A stretch of DNA of 64,000 bases from Amphritea atlantica (GCA_024397875.1 CP073344.1:3153001-3217000), one strand, 5' to 3'. Shown: positions 29,696 to 37,637, counted from the first letter of the stretch. Numbers and translations are program-made. The notes: generated by a model from the sequence alone, not told the origin.

Positions 29696-30610
29696 ATGAA
29701 CCGCCAAACCCTAAAGTATCCTCGCTCATTCATTCACTTGCTGATGCTTTTAATGGTAGCGCTGATCGCCAGCTCATTTCCTGTGGGCGCACTGATAACC
29801 TCCGGACTGCCACCCGAAGTGATGATGTTTTTACGCTTCCTGTTAGCGGCATTGCTGTTCGCCCCCTATGTCTTTTTAAAAAACGGCTGGCAGTTGCCAA
29901 GAGCCAGGAACCTTGCAGGTTATGCTGCACTGAGCATTCCCCTAGTGGTTTTTTTCTGGTGTATGTTTGAAGCGCTGCGCTATACCAGCGCACTGAACAC
30001 CGGCGCAATCTACACCATCGTTCCGGCGATTACCGCGCTCTATGTATTCTTTATTAACCGGGAGAAAACCAGTAAGCGACGGGCTTCAGGATTACTGTTA
30101 GGGACGCTGGGAGCCCTGTGGATTGTTTTTCGCGGCGATATAAACAACCTGTTACAACTGGACATCAACCATGGAGACCTGCTATTCCTGCTTGGCTGCC
30201 TGTTTATGGGGGCTTATAACCCTATGATTAAAAAACTCTATTCCGGCGAAGCAATGGAGCTGATGACATTCTGGGTAATCAGTTTCGGCACTCTCTGGCT
30301 GCTGCTACTGTCCCTTCCAACCCTGGATCAGATTGAATGGCAGGCGGTGGACAGCCAGGTATACCTGGGGATTCTCTATCTGGCCATTTTCACAACGCTG
30401 ATCAGCTTCTTTCTGCTTCAGTTAGGCACGCTGGTGCTAGGGGCAACGCAGGTCGCAGCCTACAGTTTCCTGACGCCGGTCTTTGTTGTCATACTCAACC
30501 TGTTCATCGACTCTGCCGTTTTTCAGTGGCAACTGCTGCCAGGCATCGCTTTCGTACTGATCGCGATGATACTGGTGCAGCGGGAGGGCTACTCGCTACA
30601 AAACGCATAA
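29696..30610 (+). CDS. EamA family (drug/metabolite) transporter
   Basis: A 304-residue inner-membrane protein with ten hydrophobic helices in two five-helix EamA repeats. The first repeat includes FLRFLLAALLFAPYVF and EALRYTSALNTGAIYTIVPAITAL (about 85-108), and the second TLVLGATQVAAYSFLTPVFVV (about 244-264). The substrate is unknown; relatives export amino acids or metabolites. Divergent pairing with a LysR regulator suggests an inducible exporter. Confidence 0.9.
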   Translation: MNRQTLKYPRSFIHLLMLLMVALIASSFPVGALITSGLPPEVMMFLRFLLAALLFAPYVFLKNGWQLPRARNLAGYAALSIPLVVFFWCMFEALRYTSALNTGAIYTIVPAITALYVFFINREKTSKRRASGLLLGTLGALWIVFRGDINNLLQLDINHGDLLFLLGCLFMGAYNPMIKKLYSGEAMELMTFWVISFGTLWLLLLSLPTLDQIEWQAVDSQVYLGILYLAIFTTLISFFLLQLGTLVLGATQVAAYSFLTPVFVVILNLFIDSAVFQWQLLPGIAFVLIAMILVQREGYSLQNA

Positions 30611-30732
30611 GAGTATGCTCTCGGTTGAGTAATACCGATTGTCCTAATTAGACAACCGCCGCCCATATCCTGATACCGCTTTTCTGCTAATATAATCACC
30701 TTTGGTAACAGTTTTCTCAGAGGTTAAGTCAG

Positions 30733-31578
30733 ATGAAGTTTGAAGGTACCGAGCGCTACGTCGCTACCGATGATCTGCGGATGGCAGTCAATGCCGCAGC
30801 CACCCTGCAACGCCCCCTGCTGATCAAGGGCGAACCGGGTACCGGCAAAACCATGCTAGCCGATGAGGTGGCGCTGGCCTTTGGCAAAAAACTGTTGCGC
30901 TGGCATATCAAATCGACCACTAAAGCGCAGCAGGGCCTCTATGAATACGATGCAGTATCACGGCTGCGGGATTCTCAGCTCGGCGATGACCGGGTACATG
31001 ATATTAACAACTACATCCGTAAAGGGATGTTGTGGGAAGCCTTCCATGCCGACGAGCAGGTGGTGCTGCTGATCGATGAGATCGATAAGGCGGATATCGA
31101 GTTTCCCAACGACCTGCTGGTCGAGCTGGATAAGATGGAGTTCAGTGTATACGAGACCGGTGAAACCGTGGTCGCCAAACACCGCCCGATCATTATTATC
31201 ACCAGCAACAATGAAAAAGAGCTGCCAGATGCCTTTCTACGCCGCTGCTTCTTTCACTATATCAACTTCCCCGATGCTGAGACCATGAAGCAGATCGTCG
31301 ATGTGCATTTTCCGGACATTCAGAAAGATCTGGTCAATGAAGCGCTGGAGATCTTCTTTCAGGTACGCGAGATCAACGGCCTGAAGAAAAAACCCTCCAC
31401 CTCAGAACTAATCGACTGGCTGAAGCTGCTACTGGCGGACAATATCCCCGTCGACCTGTTGCAAAACCGCAACCCCACCGAGGCGATTCCACCACTGTAC
31501 GGCGCCCTGCTGAAAAATGAGCAGGATGTGCATATGTTGCAGCGACTGGCCTTTATGGCCCGCCGCGAAAACCGCTGA
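30733..31578 (+). CDS. MoxR family AAA+ ATPase
   Basis: A 281-residue ATPase with Walker A GEPGTGKT (residues 33-40), Walker B VVLLIDEIDKAD (about 112-123), sensor 1 IITSNNEKELPDAFLRRC and a C-terminal lid. MoxR proteins work as chaperones with VWA partners to insert metals or activate complexes. The partner VWA gene follows after 13 bases, forming a two-gene operon. A TATAAT at 30691-30696 is a possible -10. The target complex is not encoded nearby. Confidence 0.92.
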   Translation: MKFEGTERYVATDDLRMAVNAAATLQRPLLIKGEPGTGKTMLADEVALAFGKKLLRWHIKSTTKAQQGLYEYDAVSRLRDSQLGDDRVHDINNYIRKGMLWEAFHADEQVVLLIDEIDKADIEFPNDLLVELDKMEFSVYETGETVVAKHRPIIIITSNNEKELPDAFLRRCFFHYINFPDAETMKQIVDVHFPDIQKDLVNEALEIFFQVREINGLKKKPSTSELIDWLKLLLADNIPVDLLQNRNPTEAIPPLYGALLKNEQDVHMLQRLAFMARRENR

Positions 31579-31591
31579 TCGGGAGCCTCCG

Positions 31592-32767
31592 ATGTTAGTC
31601 GATTTCTTTTACACTCTGCGCAAGGCGCAGGTGCCGGTGTCAATCAAAGAGCTGCTGACCCTGCTGGAAGCTCTGGAGAATCATCTCGCGTTTGCTAACT
31701 GGGATGATTTCTACCTGCTGGCCCGTACCTGCCTGGTAAAAGATGAAAAGTATTTCGATCGCTTTGATCTCGCCTTCGGCCACTATTTCAAAGGACTGGC
31801 TGAGCTGCCCGATCCTTTTAATAATTTTGTACCGGAAGAGTGGCTGGCATCTGACCTGATCAAAAACCTTACTGATGAAGAGAAGGCTGAGATCGAAAAG
31901 CTCGGCGGACTGGATAAGCTGATGGAGACCCTGGCCAAACGGTTTGAAGAGCAGAACGAGCGCCACGCCGGCGGCAGCAAATGGATCGGCACCGGCGGCA
32001 CCTCGCCATTCGGCCATAGCGGTTACAACCCTGAAGGGGTGCGTATCGGCGGTGAAAGCAAACATAAACGCGCAGTAAAGGTGTGGGAGAAACGTCAGTT
32101 CCGCGATCTCGATGACAGCGTCGAACTAGGCACCCGCAACCTTAAAGTCGCGCTGCGTAAACTGCGTAAATTCGCCCGCACCGGTGCCGCCGACGAACTT
32201 GATCTGGATGACACCATCCGCTCCACCGCCAACAATGCCGGGCTGCTGGATCTGAAGATGGTGCCGGAACGGCATAATGCCGCCAAAGTCCTGCTGTTCT
32301 TCGATGTCGGCGGCTCAATGGACCCGTACATCCGCCAGTGTGAGCAACTGTTCTCCGCCGCCCGCACCGAGTTCAAACATCTGGAATACTTCTACTTCCA
32401 TAACTGCGTCTATGAACGGGTATGGAAAGATAATAATCGCCGCTGGAATGAGCATATCGACACTTTTGACCTGCTGCATACTTATGGCCGGGATTACCGG
32501 GTCATCTTTGTGGGCGATGCGGCGATGGCCCCCTATGAAGTCAGTGAACGCTACGGCAGCGTTGAACACCGTAATCCGGAAGCCGGAGAGGTCTGGTTGC
32601 GACGGATCCTGGACACCTGGGATAAAGCGATCTGGCTCAATCCCAGCCATCAGCGCTACTGGGACTACACCGCCAGCACTCAGATGGTCAAAAATATTAT
32701 GGATAACAAGATGTACCCCCTGACCCTTGAGGGGCTGGAGGATGGCATTCGCTATCTGTCAAAGTAA
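31592..32767 (+). CDS. VWA domain-containing protein (CoxE-like)
   Basis: A 391-residue partner of the MoxR ATPase. The N-terminal helical region (1-110) and a GGSKWIGTGGTSPFGHSGYNP-type linker lead to the VWA-like domain (about 225-391), with the MIDAS start FFDVGGSMDPY, a D-x-G-x-S version of DxSxS that is usual in this family. The start at 31592 follows gggagcc directly after the moxR stop. The open frame extends upstream into moxR but without a site. Probable role: metal-dependent adaptor in a MoxR-VWA chaperone. Confidence 0.9.
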   Translation: MLVDFFYTLRKAQVPVSIKELLTLLEALENHLAFANWDDFYLLARTCLVKDEKYFDRFDLAFGHYFKGLAELPDPFNNFVPEEWLASDLIKNLTDEEKAEIEKLGGLDKLMETLAKRFEEQNERHAGGSKWIGTGGTSPFGHSGYNPEGVRIGGESKHKRAVKVWEKRQFRDLDDSVELGTRNLKVALRKLRKFARTGAADELDLDDTIRSTANNAGLLDLKMVPERHNAAKVLLFFDVGGSMDPYIRQCEQLFSAARTEFKHLEYFYFHNCVYERVWKDNNRRWNEHIDTFDLLHTYGRDYRVIFVGDAAMAPYEVSERYGSVEHRNPEAGEVWLRRILDTWDKAIWLNPSHQRYWDYTASTQMVKNIMDNKMYPLTLEGLEDGIRYLSK

Positions 32768-32838
32768 GCCTGTCATAAGCTGCGGATAGAAAACGGATCA
32801 GCCCGGCTGTGAGCTAACTAAAACCCAAGGAGCTTCCC

Positions 32839-33281
32839 TTGAAAAAAGCTGTATTCACCGCTCTCTTTTCATTCGTAATTACGACAATGACCTGCCTTCC
32901 GCTAAGTGCCAGCGCGCAAGACTTAAACACCTGCTTTATCGATTCCCTGAACGGGAAAGACCGTAAAGAGCTGGTTAAGTGGATCTACTTTTCCATGTCA
33001 CCCATCCGGAGCTGGAGTCCTACACCAATATCCCAACAGCTGACATGCAGAACTCCTATCAAAGAATAGGCGACCTGTTCACCCGTTTGTTTGTGGAAGA
33101 TTGCCCCAATGAAGCCCGCGCTGTGCGACAAGCTGATCCACAAGGTCTCAAGAAAGCTTTCGAAGTCGTGGTAAAAATAGCCATACGAGATATGCTGATC
33201 GAAAAAGAGGTCAGAACCGCCGTGAACAACTACTCCAGCTTTGTTGATCAGGAAAAGATTAAAGGGGTGTTTGTTGAGTAG
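32839..33281 (+). pseudogene. Frameshifted small secreted protein gene
   Basis: Reading frame 1 from TTG 32839 (Shine-Dalgarno aaggag six bases upstream) gives a signal peptide (KKAVFTALFSFVITTMTCLPLSASAQ) and LNTCFIDSLNGKDRKELVKWIYFSM, then loses sense. From about 32990 a second frame continues with HPELESYTNIPTADMQNSYQ to the stop at 33281. Together they read as one exported protein of about 147 residues, made by a one-base loss (or two-base gain) near 32990-33010. Similar short periplasmic proteins exist in marine gammaproteobacteria (from memory). It could be a sequencing error or a real inactivation. Confidence 0.75.
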
Positions 33282-33592
33282 TCTGGGTAAGGCTATTGGG
33301 TGAAAGAGCCTATGCACCACAGAGAACACAGAGGGCACCGAGGTAACAGCCAGAGCGGAGGTTTTTTTAGGGGGGAATATATCTGCTCCCTTATTGGTTT
33401 GCTAAATCAATTACTCTGATCTTATCGATTCTGGAGCTAATAAAGCCTGGTTAAAATGTGTAGCGTAGCGAAACTGAGCCAAGCGTCAGCAGTCTCACAT
33501 AAGTTGAGAGTCAGGCGATTTTTCAACCACATTGTAAATATGGTGTATAAATTGCTTTGAATTGAAGGCATAACTTTTATGGATGAAGACAA
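33282..33592. other. Intergenic region with composite repeat copy 1
   Basis: Contains motif A (33314-33361, caccacagagaacacagagg...) followed by motif B (33376-33441, atatctgctcccttattg...ctaaatcaattactctgat). Both recur at two other sites in this accessory zone. No gene. Confidence 0.6.
33314..33441 (+). repeat. Composite dispersed repeat A+B, copy 1
   Basis: Motif A then motif B, separated by about 15 bases with a T-run. Compare 34138-34262 (order B then A) and 35069-35166 (A then B, shortened). Confidence 0.7.
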
Positions 33593-34018
33593 ATGACCTC
33601 TATTAACATCAACGATGCAATTGCAATCCCCTTAAATCCCAAGAATCGACTATCAAAAAATGACCTCCCTACAGAAATTCGGGAACAACTGAGTATTAAA
33701 CTTCCAAGTCTTCCTACGCCAGAAGAAAGACAAGCTCAGATAGACTACCAAAATTCAATACCTCAAACGACTGTTATAGAGAACAATGGTGAGATTCTGG
33801 CTGCTTTTGGTGATAATGGCTGGAAGACAGTGTTCAGTAATAACGATGTGTTTGGACAGAACCTATCTGAAGCTGAAATTCTGAATACCTTTAAAAATAA
33901 ATATGGAGGATCCCTTAGTATAAGAAAATATTCTCCGGAAAATGCGCCTACAATGGGGGAAATTCATGAGATGAAATACGGGCGTCCTTTAACACCTAAA
34001 GTCGATTATTTGGTTTAA
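33593..34018 (+). CDS. Hypothetical protein (orphan)
   Basis: A 141-residue protein that I do not recognise. It is hydrophilic, without signal peptide or membrane segment, rich in Asn, Glu and Pro. It has LPTPEERQAQIDYQNSIPQT (residues about 38-57) and a C-terminal GEIHEMKYGRPLTPKVDYLV. The DNA is AT-richer than the housekeeping genes, which suggests acquisition. The ribosome-binding site is poor (gatgaagac). It is bracketed by repeat copies 1 and 2. Coding is supported by length and sensible composition only. Confidence 0.55.
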   Translation: MTSININDAIAIPLNPKNRLSKNDLPTEIREQLSIKLPSLPTPEERQAQIDYQNSIPQTTVIENNGEILAAFGDNGWKTVFSNNDVFGQNLSEAEILNTFKNKYGGSLSIRKYSPENAPTMGEIHEMKYGRPLTPKVDYLV

Positions 34019-34350
34019 ATATATTGCGGCAATAAGTTGCCTGATTACGGAATATTATTGCCTGCCTGGACTATCCCCATCGTGGTTGAGCGCCCCGTTA
34101 CCGGGGCAACCCCACACAGATCCGGACGGTCGGAAGAAATATATCTGCTCCCTTATTGTTTTGCTAAATCAATTAGTCTGATCCTACCGATTCTATTAGC
34201 TTTAAGAGCGCATTCACCACAGAGAACACTGAGGGCACCGAGATAAAAGCCAGAGTAGAAGGCTTATTAGGATTCAAAATAAACCTGCACTCTGTTTGCC
34301 TCTCTCCCCTTTTACAACCTCCGCAGATAGGCGCAAACTGCTACGTCTGG
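34019..34350. other. Intergenic region with composite repeat copy 2
   Basis: Bases 34085-34135 are a GC-rich patch (cgccccgttaccggggc hairpin, then cacacagatccggacgg) unlike its surroundings. It resembles, from memory, sequence seen next to group II introns. Motif B (34138-34197) and motif A (34213-34262) follow. No credible gene. Confidence 0.5.
34138..34262 (+). repeat. Composite dispersed repeat B+A, copy 2
   Basis: Motif B (atatctgctcccttattg..., 34138-34197) then motif A (caccacagagaacactgagg..., 34213-34262). The order is swapped relative to copies 1 and 3, as if cut from a longer alternating tandem. Confidence 0.7.
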
Positions 34351-34644
34351 TTATGCAGCGGTCAGCTCGACTTTTTGAACTCTATCCAGTTGAATGCGCT
34401 TGCTGGCATGCCATAAATCATAGGCATCCTGCATTGCAAGCCAGCTCTCTGGAGTGCGCCCCAGAGCTTTCGATAACCTCAGTGCCATTTCTGGGCTGAT
34501 GCCACTCTGCTGTTTCAGGATGCGATTTAATGTGGACGGTGAAACATCTAACTGCTGCGCCAGATAGCGACAGCTTAGCCCAAAGGGCTCCATATAAGTG
34601 GCAGAGATGAACTCACCGGGATGTGGGGGGTTATACATAGCCAT
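34351..34644 (-). CDS. higA: HigA family antitoxin
   Basis: A 97-residue XRE-type helix-turn-helix protein that binds and neutralises HigB and represses the operon. The start NPPHPGEFISATYMEPFGLS and the HTH LAQQLDVSPSTLNRILKQQ (about 28-46) are typical HigA. The start overlaps the last base(s) of higB (shared 34644), so the genes are coupled, toxin first, as in all higBA loci. Confidence 0.92.
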   Translation of the reverse strand: MAMYNPPHPGEFISATYMEPFGLSCRYLAQQLDVSPSTLNRILKQQSGISPEMALRLSKALGRTPESWLAMQDAYDLWHASKRIQLDRVQKVELTAA

Positions 34645-34922
34645 TAGTGATAATCCTCATACTCAAGCAGATACACATGTCCATCGCGAAACTCAAACGT
34701 CAATCGCCAGTTGCCGCTAACTGAAATCGCCCAAATACCTTTACGGTCACCTTTCATTGGATGGAGTTTGTATCCAGGAATGTCGAGATCTGAGACTTCC
34801 AGCGCAGTATCCAAAGCCACCAGCTGCATACGCAGGCGATTGGCATGCTTCGCCTGAATACCGCGTATGCTGCCGGTTTCGTAGTAAAGCCTCAGTCCCT
34901 TGTGCTTGAAAGTCTTAATCAT
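34644..34922 (-). CDS. higB: HigB toxin (RelE/ParE superfamily)
   Basis: A 92-residue ribosome-dependent mRNA interferase of the HigB type: MIKTFKHKGLRLYYETGS at the start, IPGYKLHPMKGDRKGIWAIS (about 49-68) and NWRLTFEFRDGHVYLLEYEDYH at the end. It is complete and intact. The ATG at 34920-34922 lies only seven bases after a -10 element, so the message may be leaderless. Toxin-antitoxin pairs commonly ride on mobile or accessory DNA, matching the surrounding repeats. Confidence 0.92.
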   Translation of the reverse strand: MIKTFKHKGLRLYYETGSIRGIQAKHANRLRMQLVALDTALEVSDLDIPGYKLHPMKGDRKGIWAISVSGNWRLTFEFRDGHVYLLEYEDYH

Positions 34923-34929
34923 GGCCTAC

Positions 34930-34957
34930 AGTGTAGCGCGTTGCGCAACAGCGTCAA
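34930..34957 (-). promoter_or_regulatory. higBA promoter with palindromic operator
   Basis: Minus strand: -35 TTGACG (34952-34957), 16-base spacer, -10 TACACT (34930-34935). The spacer contains the perfect palindrome gttgcgcaac (34940-34949), a good HigA operator candidate for autorepression. Confidence 0.75.
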
Positions 34958-35068
34958 GCTGCATATTTCTAAATCAGTGAACCAAGAAGGCTCGAGTTGA
35001 TGGTTATGAGCCTATTGGTACCAGATCCTGACTACAGGGATCTGACCACTTTAGCGGAAAGAGCGTAT

Positions 35069-35166
35069 GTACCACAGAGGTAACAGCCAGAGCAGAAGTT
35101 ATAAGGAAAATTCTGTTTCCTTATTGTTTTGCCAAATCTATTACACAGACCCTATCGATTCCTATG
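35069..35166 (+). repeat. Composite dispersed repeat A+B, copy 3 (shortened)
   Basis: Motif A is trimmed (taccacagaggtaacagcc, 35069-35098) and motif B is diverged (ccttattgttttgccaaatc..., 35112-35166). It abuts the 3' end of the next minus-strand gene. Confidence 0.65.
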
Positions 35167-35169
35167 CCA

Positions 35170-35595
35170 CTACTTGTTATAGCGGATATTAATCTTGAGA
35201 CTGGTTTCAATTTTAGACATAGCTTCATATATTTGAACCTGCCCATCACGCTTATTTTCTTTTGTGCAGACCAGATTACCGATTAGATTGATATTTTTGG
35301 CAGCACTTAATACTTTATTATAAGCAGGCAAGCCATAGACACATGACAAGTATGAATACAAAATTATTGATTGTCTTTTTTGTAGAAGCTCTGAAGCAAA
35401 AACAAATAACATCTCTTCAATTTCTTCGGTGCCTTTGGCACACATAATTTGCGATTGATATCGCAAAAAAAATTGTGTTATTTTTCCTAACAGCGACCTG
35501 AAATCAAGAATTGGCTCAGCAATAAACTTAATAATAATCTGCCCTATAACAAAAACAGCAACACCTGCCACTACAGTTTCAAATACAGAGCTCAT
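35170..35595 (-). CDS. Hypothetical protein with one N-terminal membrane helix
   Basis: A 141-residue protein of unknown function. Residues about 5-26 form a hydrophobic helix (VVAGVAVFVIGQIIIKFIAE) running into a cytoplasmic helical domain (LLGKITQFFLRYQSQI, EEIEEMLFVFASELLQKRQS). The DNA is clearly AT-richer than the flanking housekeeping genes. AAGGA lies seven bases before the ATG. Similar short single-helix proteins are found in genomic islands. No partner is evident, though it neighbours higBA. Confidence 0.65.
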   Translation of the reverse strand: MSSVFETVVAGVAVFVIGQIIIKFIAEPILDFRSLLGKITQFFLRYQSQIMCAKGTEEIEEMLFVFASELLQKRQSIILYSYLSCVYGLPAYNKVLSAAKNINLIGNLVCTKENKRDGQVQIYEAMSKIETSLKINIRYNK

Positions 35596-35840
35596 ATCTT
35601 TCCTTAGTTATAACAGCAAGTTATTGCGCCCTTTGGAACTATAATTCTGGAAATAAGATAGCCAAAAAGTCACATTTCTTGAAAAGAATCAGCAGGATAG
35701 CTACAACAAGAGGAGGTTTTCTACAGAATAATACTGTCTGTAAAAGCCGCGTCCCTGCTTTCATACTGGCTCCAGCATAAGCCCAGCGTTCATTAAAATC
35801 AAAACGTTAAATTAACTGCGACTGCTTTTCTTTGCTTTTT
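35596..35840. other. Intergenic region, AT-rich
   Basis: Should contain the promoter of the minus-strand gene ending at 35170. No other structure before the hairpin cluster that starts at 35841. Confidence 0.4.
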
Positions 35841-35923
35841 CTAGCGAGTCGCGAAGCGACGCTCTAGCCGCTAGCTAGCGGCGCAGCCGCGGTCTGGGCC
35901 ATTCAGGGCCGTTCGCCCTGAAT
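35841..35923. repeat. Cluster of adjacent perfect hairpins
   Basis: Four stems in 83 bases: gtcgc-gaa-gcgac (35848-35860); the perfect 16-base palindrome gccgctagctagcggc (35867-35882); gcggc-gca-gccgc (35878-35890, overlapping); and attcagggc-cgttc-gccctgaat (35901-35923). It is GC-rich in an AT-rich setting and lies directly behind the stop of the EF-hand gene. There is no T-run, so it is not a classic terminator. It is REP/BIME-like in appearance. Confidence 0.7.
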
Positions 35924-35933
35924 ACCCCATTTT

Positions 35934-37058
35934 TCAAACCACCATATCGATCTGTTGCAACGTGCCGGCCTCGCCGTTCTCACTGAAATAGACACCGCTG
36001 TTTCTGACGGTGCCGTTGTGCTGATTGCCCTCCCCTTTGATATCAAAGGGGGTCGCGCTGGCGCCCAGATAGATCGCGCCGATATCCCGGTCTTTCAGGC
36101 TCTCCTGAGAATCAGTTTCACTGGTTTTATTCCAGATCAGCAACTGATCAAAGATTGAGTCGGCTTCGTCGATATAGCCATTTCCATCCTCATCGTAGTC
36201 GGCCAGTTCGGCAAAGCCATCGCCGGTGCGGGCGCCAAACAGCTCTGATCCATCATTGATGATGCCATCACTGTTGCGGTCCAGCGCCAGCATGCCGCTG
36301 TTCCCGGTCAGATAACTGATCAGCTCTTTATCGCCATCGGCATCCAGATCAAACTCAAATTTATCATTGCTGAGATCGGCATAGTTACCTTCAAAATTAA
36401 GGATTAGCGGGTCTGTGAATACTAACTCCTGCGTCTCTTTATATTCCCGGGTAGCGCTATAACTACGCTCCATCTCCAGACTGAGATCAAAGTCAATTGA
36501 CTGCCCATCAGCGGTGTTTACGGTGCCGCAGCTGTTGAAGCGGGTGCACTCATACTCTTCAACCGTTTCACTGACGTTGAGCTGCAACCTTAACATCCGG
36601 GGCTGTAACGCTACCGGTGGGCTATCCCCGGGTAGCTCTGCAAGCCTGAACGCTGCAGAGCTGAATTGAGGCAGAGACTGAGGTAAAAGCTGGGGCACGG
36701 GCAGTGACGGAAAGTCAGGCTGAATCGCCTTTAACAGACTTTGCCAGAGCCGCGCCCGGGTAATATTCTCCTGATTCTGATAGCCCTCGCTATCCTCAAA
36801 AGGCCGGAAAAAGGTGCCAGGGGACATTTCTGACAGCCTTGAGCCTAATGACCGCCCTGAGCCTAGCGGCAGTCGGTTAACTGAATCCCCAGCAACAAAA
36901 TCTCCAGCGCCCTTAACCTGCGACCGGGCTATCAGCGCTTCCAGTTGTGCAACAAACTGACTGCCCAGCCCTCTGTCATCCAGACTGCGGGTAATTTCCC
37001 GGAATTCAGATTTCTCATGCTCAACACCGATCTCTATATGACTACTGTTTATAATCAT
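35934..37058 (-). CDS. EF-hand-like calcium-binding protein
   Basis: A 374-residue protein without a signal peptide or membrane helix. The N-terminal half (1-160) is low in recognisable motifs and Pro/Leu-rich around 110-140. The C-terminal half has three calcium-loop motifs of DxDxDG type: DLDADGDKE (about 236-244), DRNSDGIINDGSELFG (about 257-272) and DYDEDGNGYIDEAD (about 283-296). A conserved tail ends VYFSENGEAGTLQQIDMVV. I recall similar proteins in marine gammaproteobacteria, function unknown. AAAAGGAG lies eight bases upstream of the ATG. A hairpin cluster follows the stop, and the upstream region can fold. Confidence 0.8.
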   Translation of the reverse strand: MIINSSHIEIGVEHEKSEFREITRSLDDRGLGSQFVAQLEALIARSQVKGAGDFVAGDSVNRLPLGSGRSLGSRLSEMSPGTFFRPFEDSEGYQNQENITRARLWQSLLKAIQPDFPSLPVPQLLPQSLPQFSSAAFRLAELPGDSPPVALQPRMLRLQLNVSETVEEYECTRFNSCGTVNTADGQSIDFDLSLEMERSYSATREYKETQELVFTDPLILNFEGNYADLSNDKFEFDLDADGDKELISYLTGNSGMLALDRNSDGIINDGSELFGARTGDGFAELADYDEDGNGYIDEADSIFDQLLIWNKTSETDSQESLKDRDIGAIYLGASATPFDIKGEGNQHNGTVRNSGVYFSENGEAGTLQQIDMVV

Positions 37059-37608
37059 GCTGTTACTCCTTTTTCAGGCAATAAAACCCCGTGCCGCCCA
37101 TACCAAACCGGCAGCTATCCATTTACTCAGGGCGCAAAAAATCCGCTCAGGCACTCAGCCAAGCTAGCAATCACGGGTGTCATTGAATGAGGAACAGAGT
37201 TGCCGCTATGGCTCTGATTTTTGGCCATAGCCAACCCTACCGGACAGATAATCCGGTAAACGGTTTCTCCTCAGACAAACACTGTTGATTAAAAATTCAC
37301 GATTATTTTATCTCTCCGATAGTCCCCCCCATCTATAACTATCTGAAACCCAAGCTGTTATTAGCCGATAGCCCAGCCGCAGCAGACATTCGCTGGCCGT
37401 CAGACTGTTCATTTCAGCCATAACAAAACAGCGTTTCAGTCGTTACCTGTTAATTCAGTAACCTTAGAAACAGCAAGAAACGGGCCTGATCAATAAAGAG
37501 ATACACAGGGAGAAAACAAAATGGGGAGAATTCAGGAAAAGACGTTCAACAACATTCAGATAGCGATGCCAGTGAAGGATCTGTTATGAAGGGATATGAG
37601 GTTAAATG
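37059..37608. other. Long intergenic region with structured leader candidate
   Basis: About 550 bases without a gene. On the minus strand, upstream of the EF-hand gene, two strong stems are adjacent: gctatgg/ccatagc (37205-37231) and taccgga/tccggta (37238-37258). They match no riboswitch that I know. The rest looks unremarkable. Confidence 0.5.
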
Positions 37609-37637
37609 AAAAAGCGCCCTGAGCGGGCGCTTTTATC
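37609..37637 (-). terminator. Rho-independent terminator after the 3-hydroxyacyl-CoA dehydrogenase gene
   Basis: Stem aaaagcgccc/gggcgctttt with a short tgagc loop; the T-run on the minus strand comes from the aaaa flank. Confidence 0.85.

Noticed and set aside
34085..34135. Group II intron remnant
   Set aside because: Only a short patch resembles sequence that I associate with such introns; no reverse transcriptase or domain V hairpin could be recognised.
34037..34246. 69-residue open frame between repeats
   Set aside because: It overlaps repeat motifs A and B and has no ribosome-binding site.
33314..35166. Integron cassette array (repeats as attC sites)
   Set aside because: Genes alternate in strand, the repeats lack attC core sites with the paired RYYYAAC/GTTRRRY layout, and no integrase is present.
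37205..37258. Cyclic-di-GMP or other known riboswitch
   Set aside because: The two stems lack the conserved internal motifs of the classes that I know.
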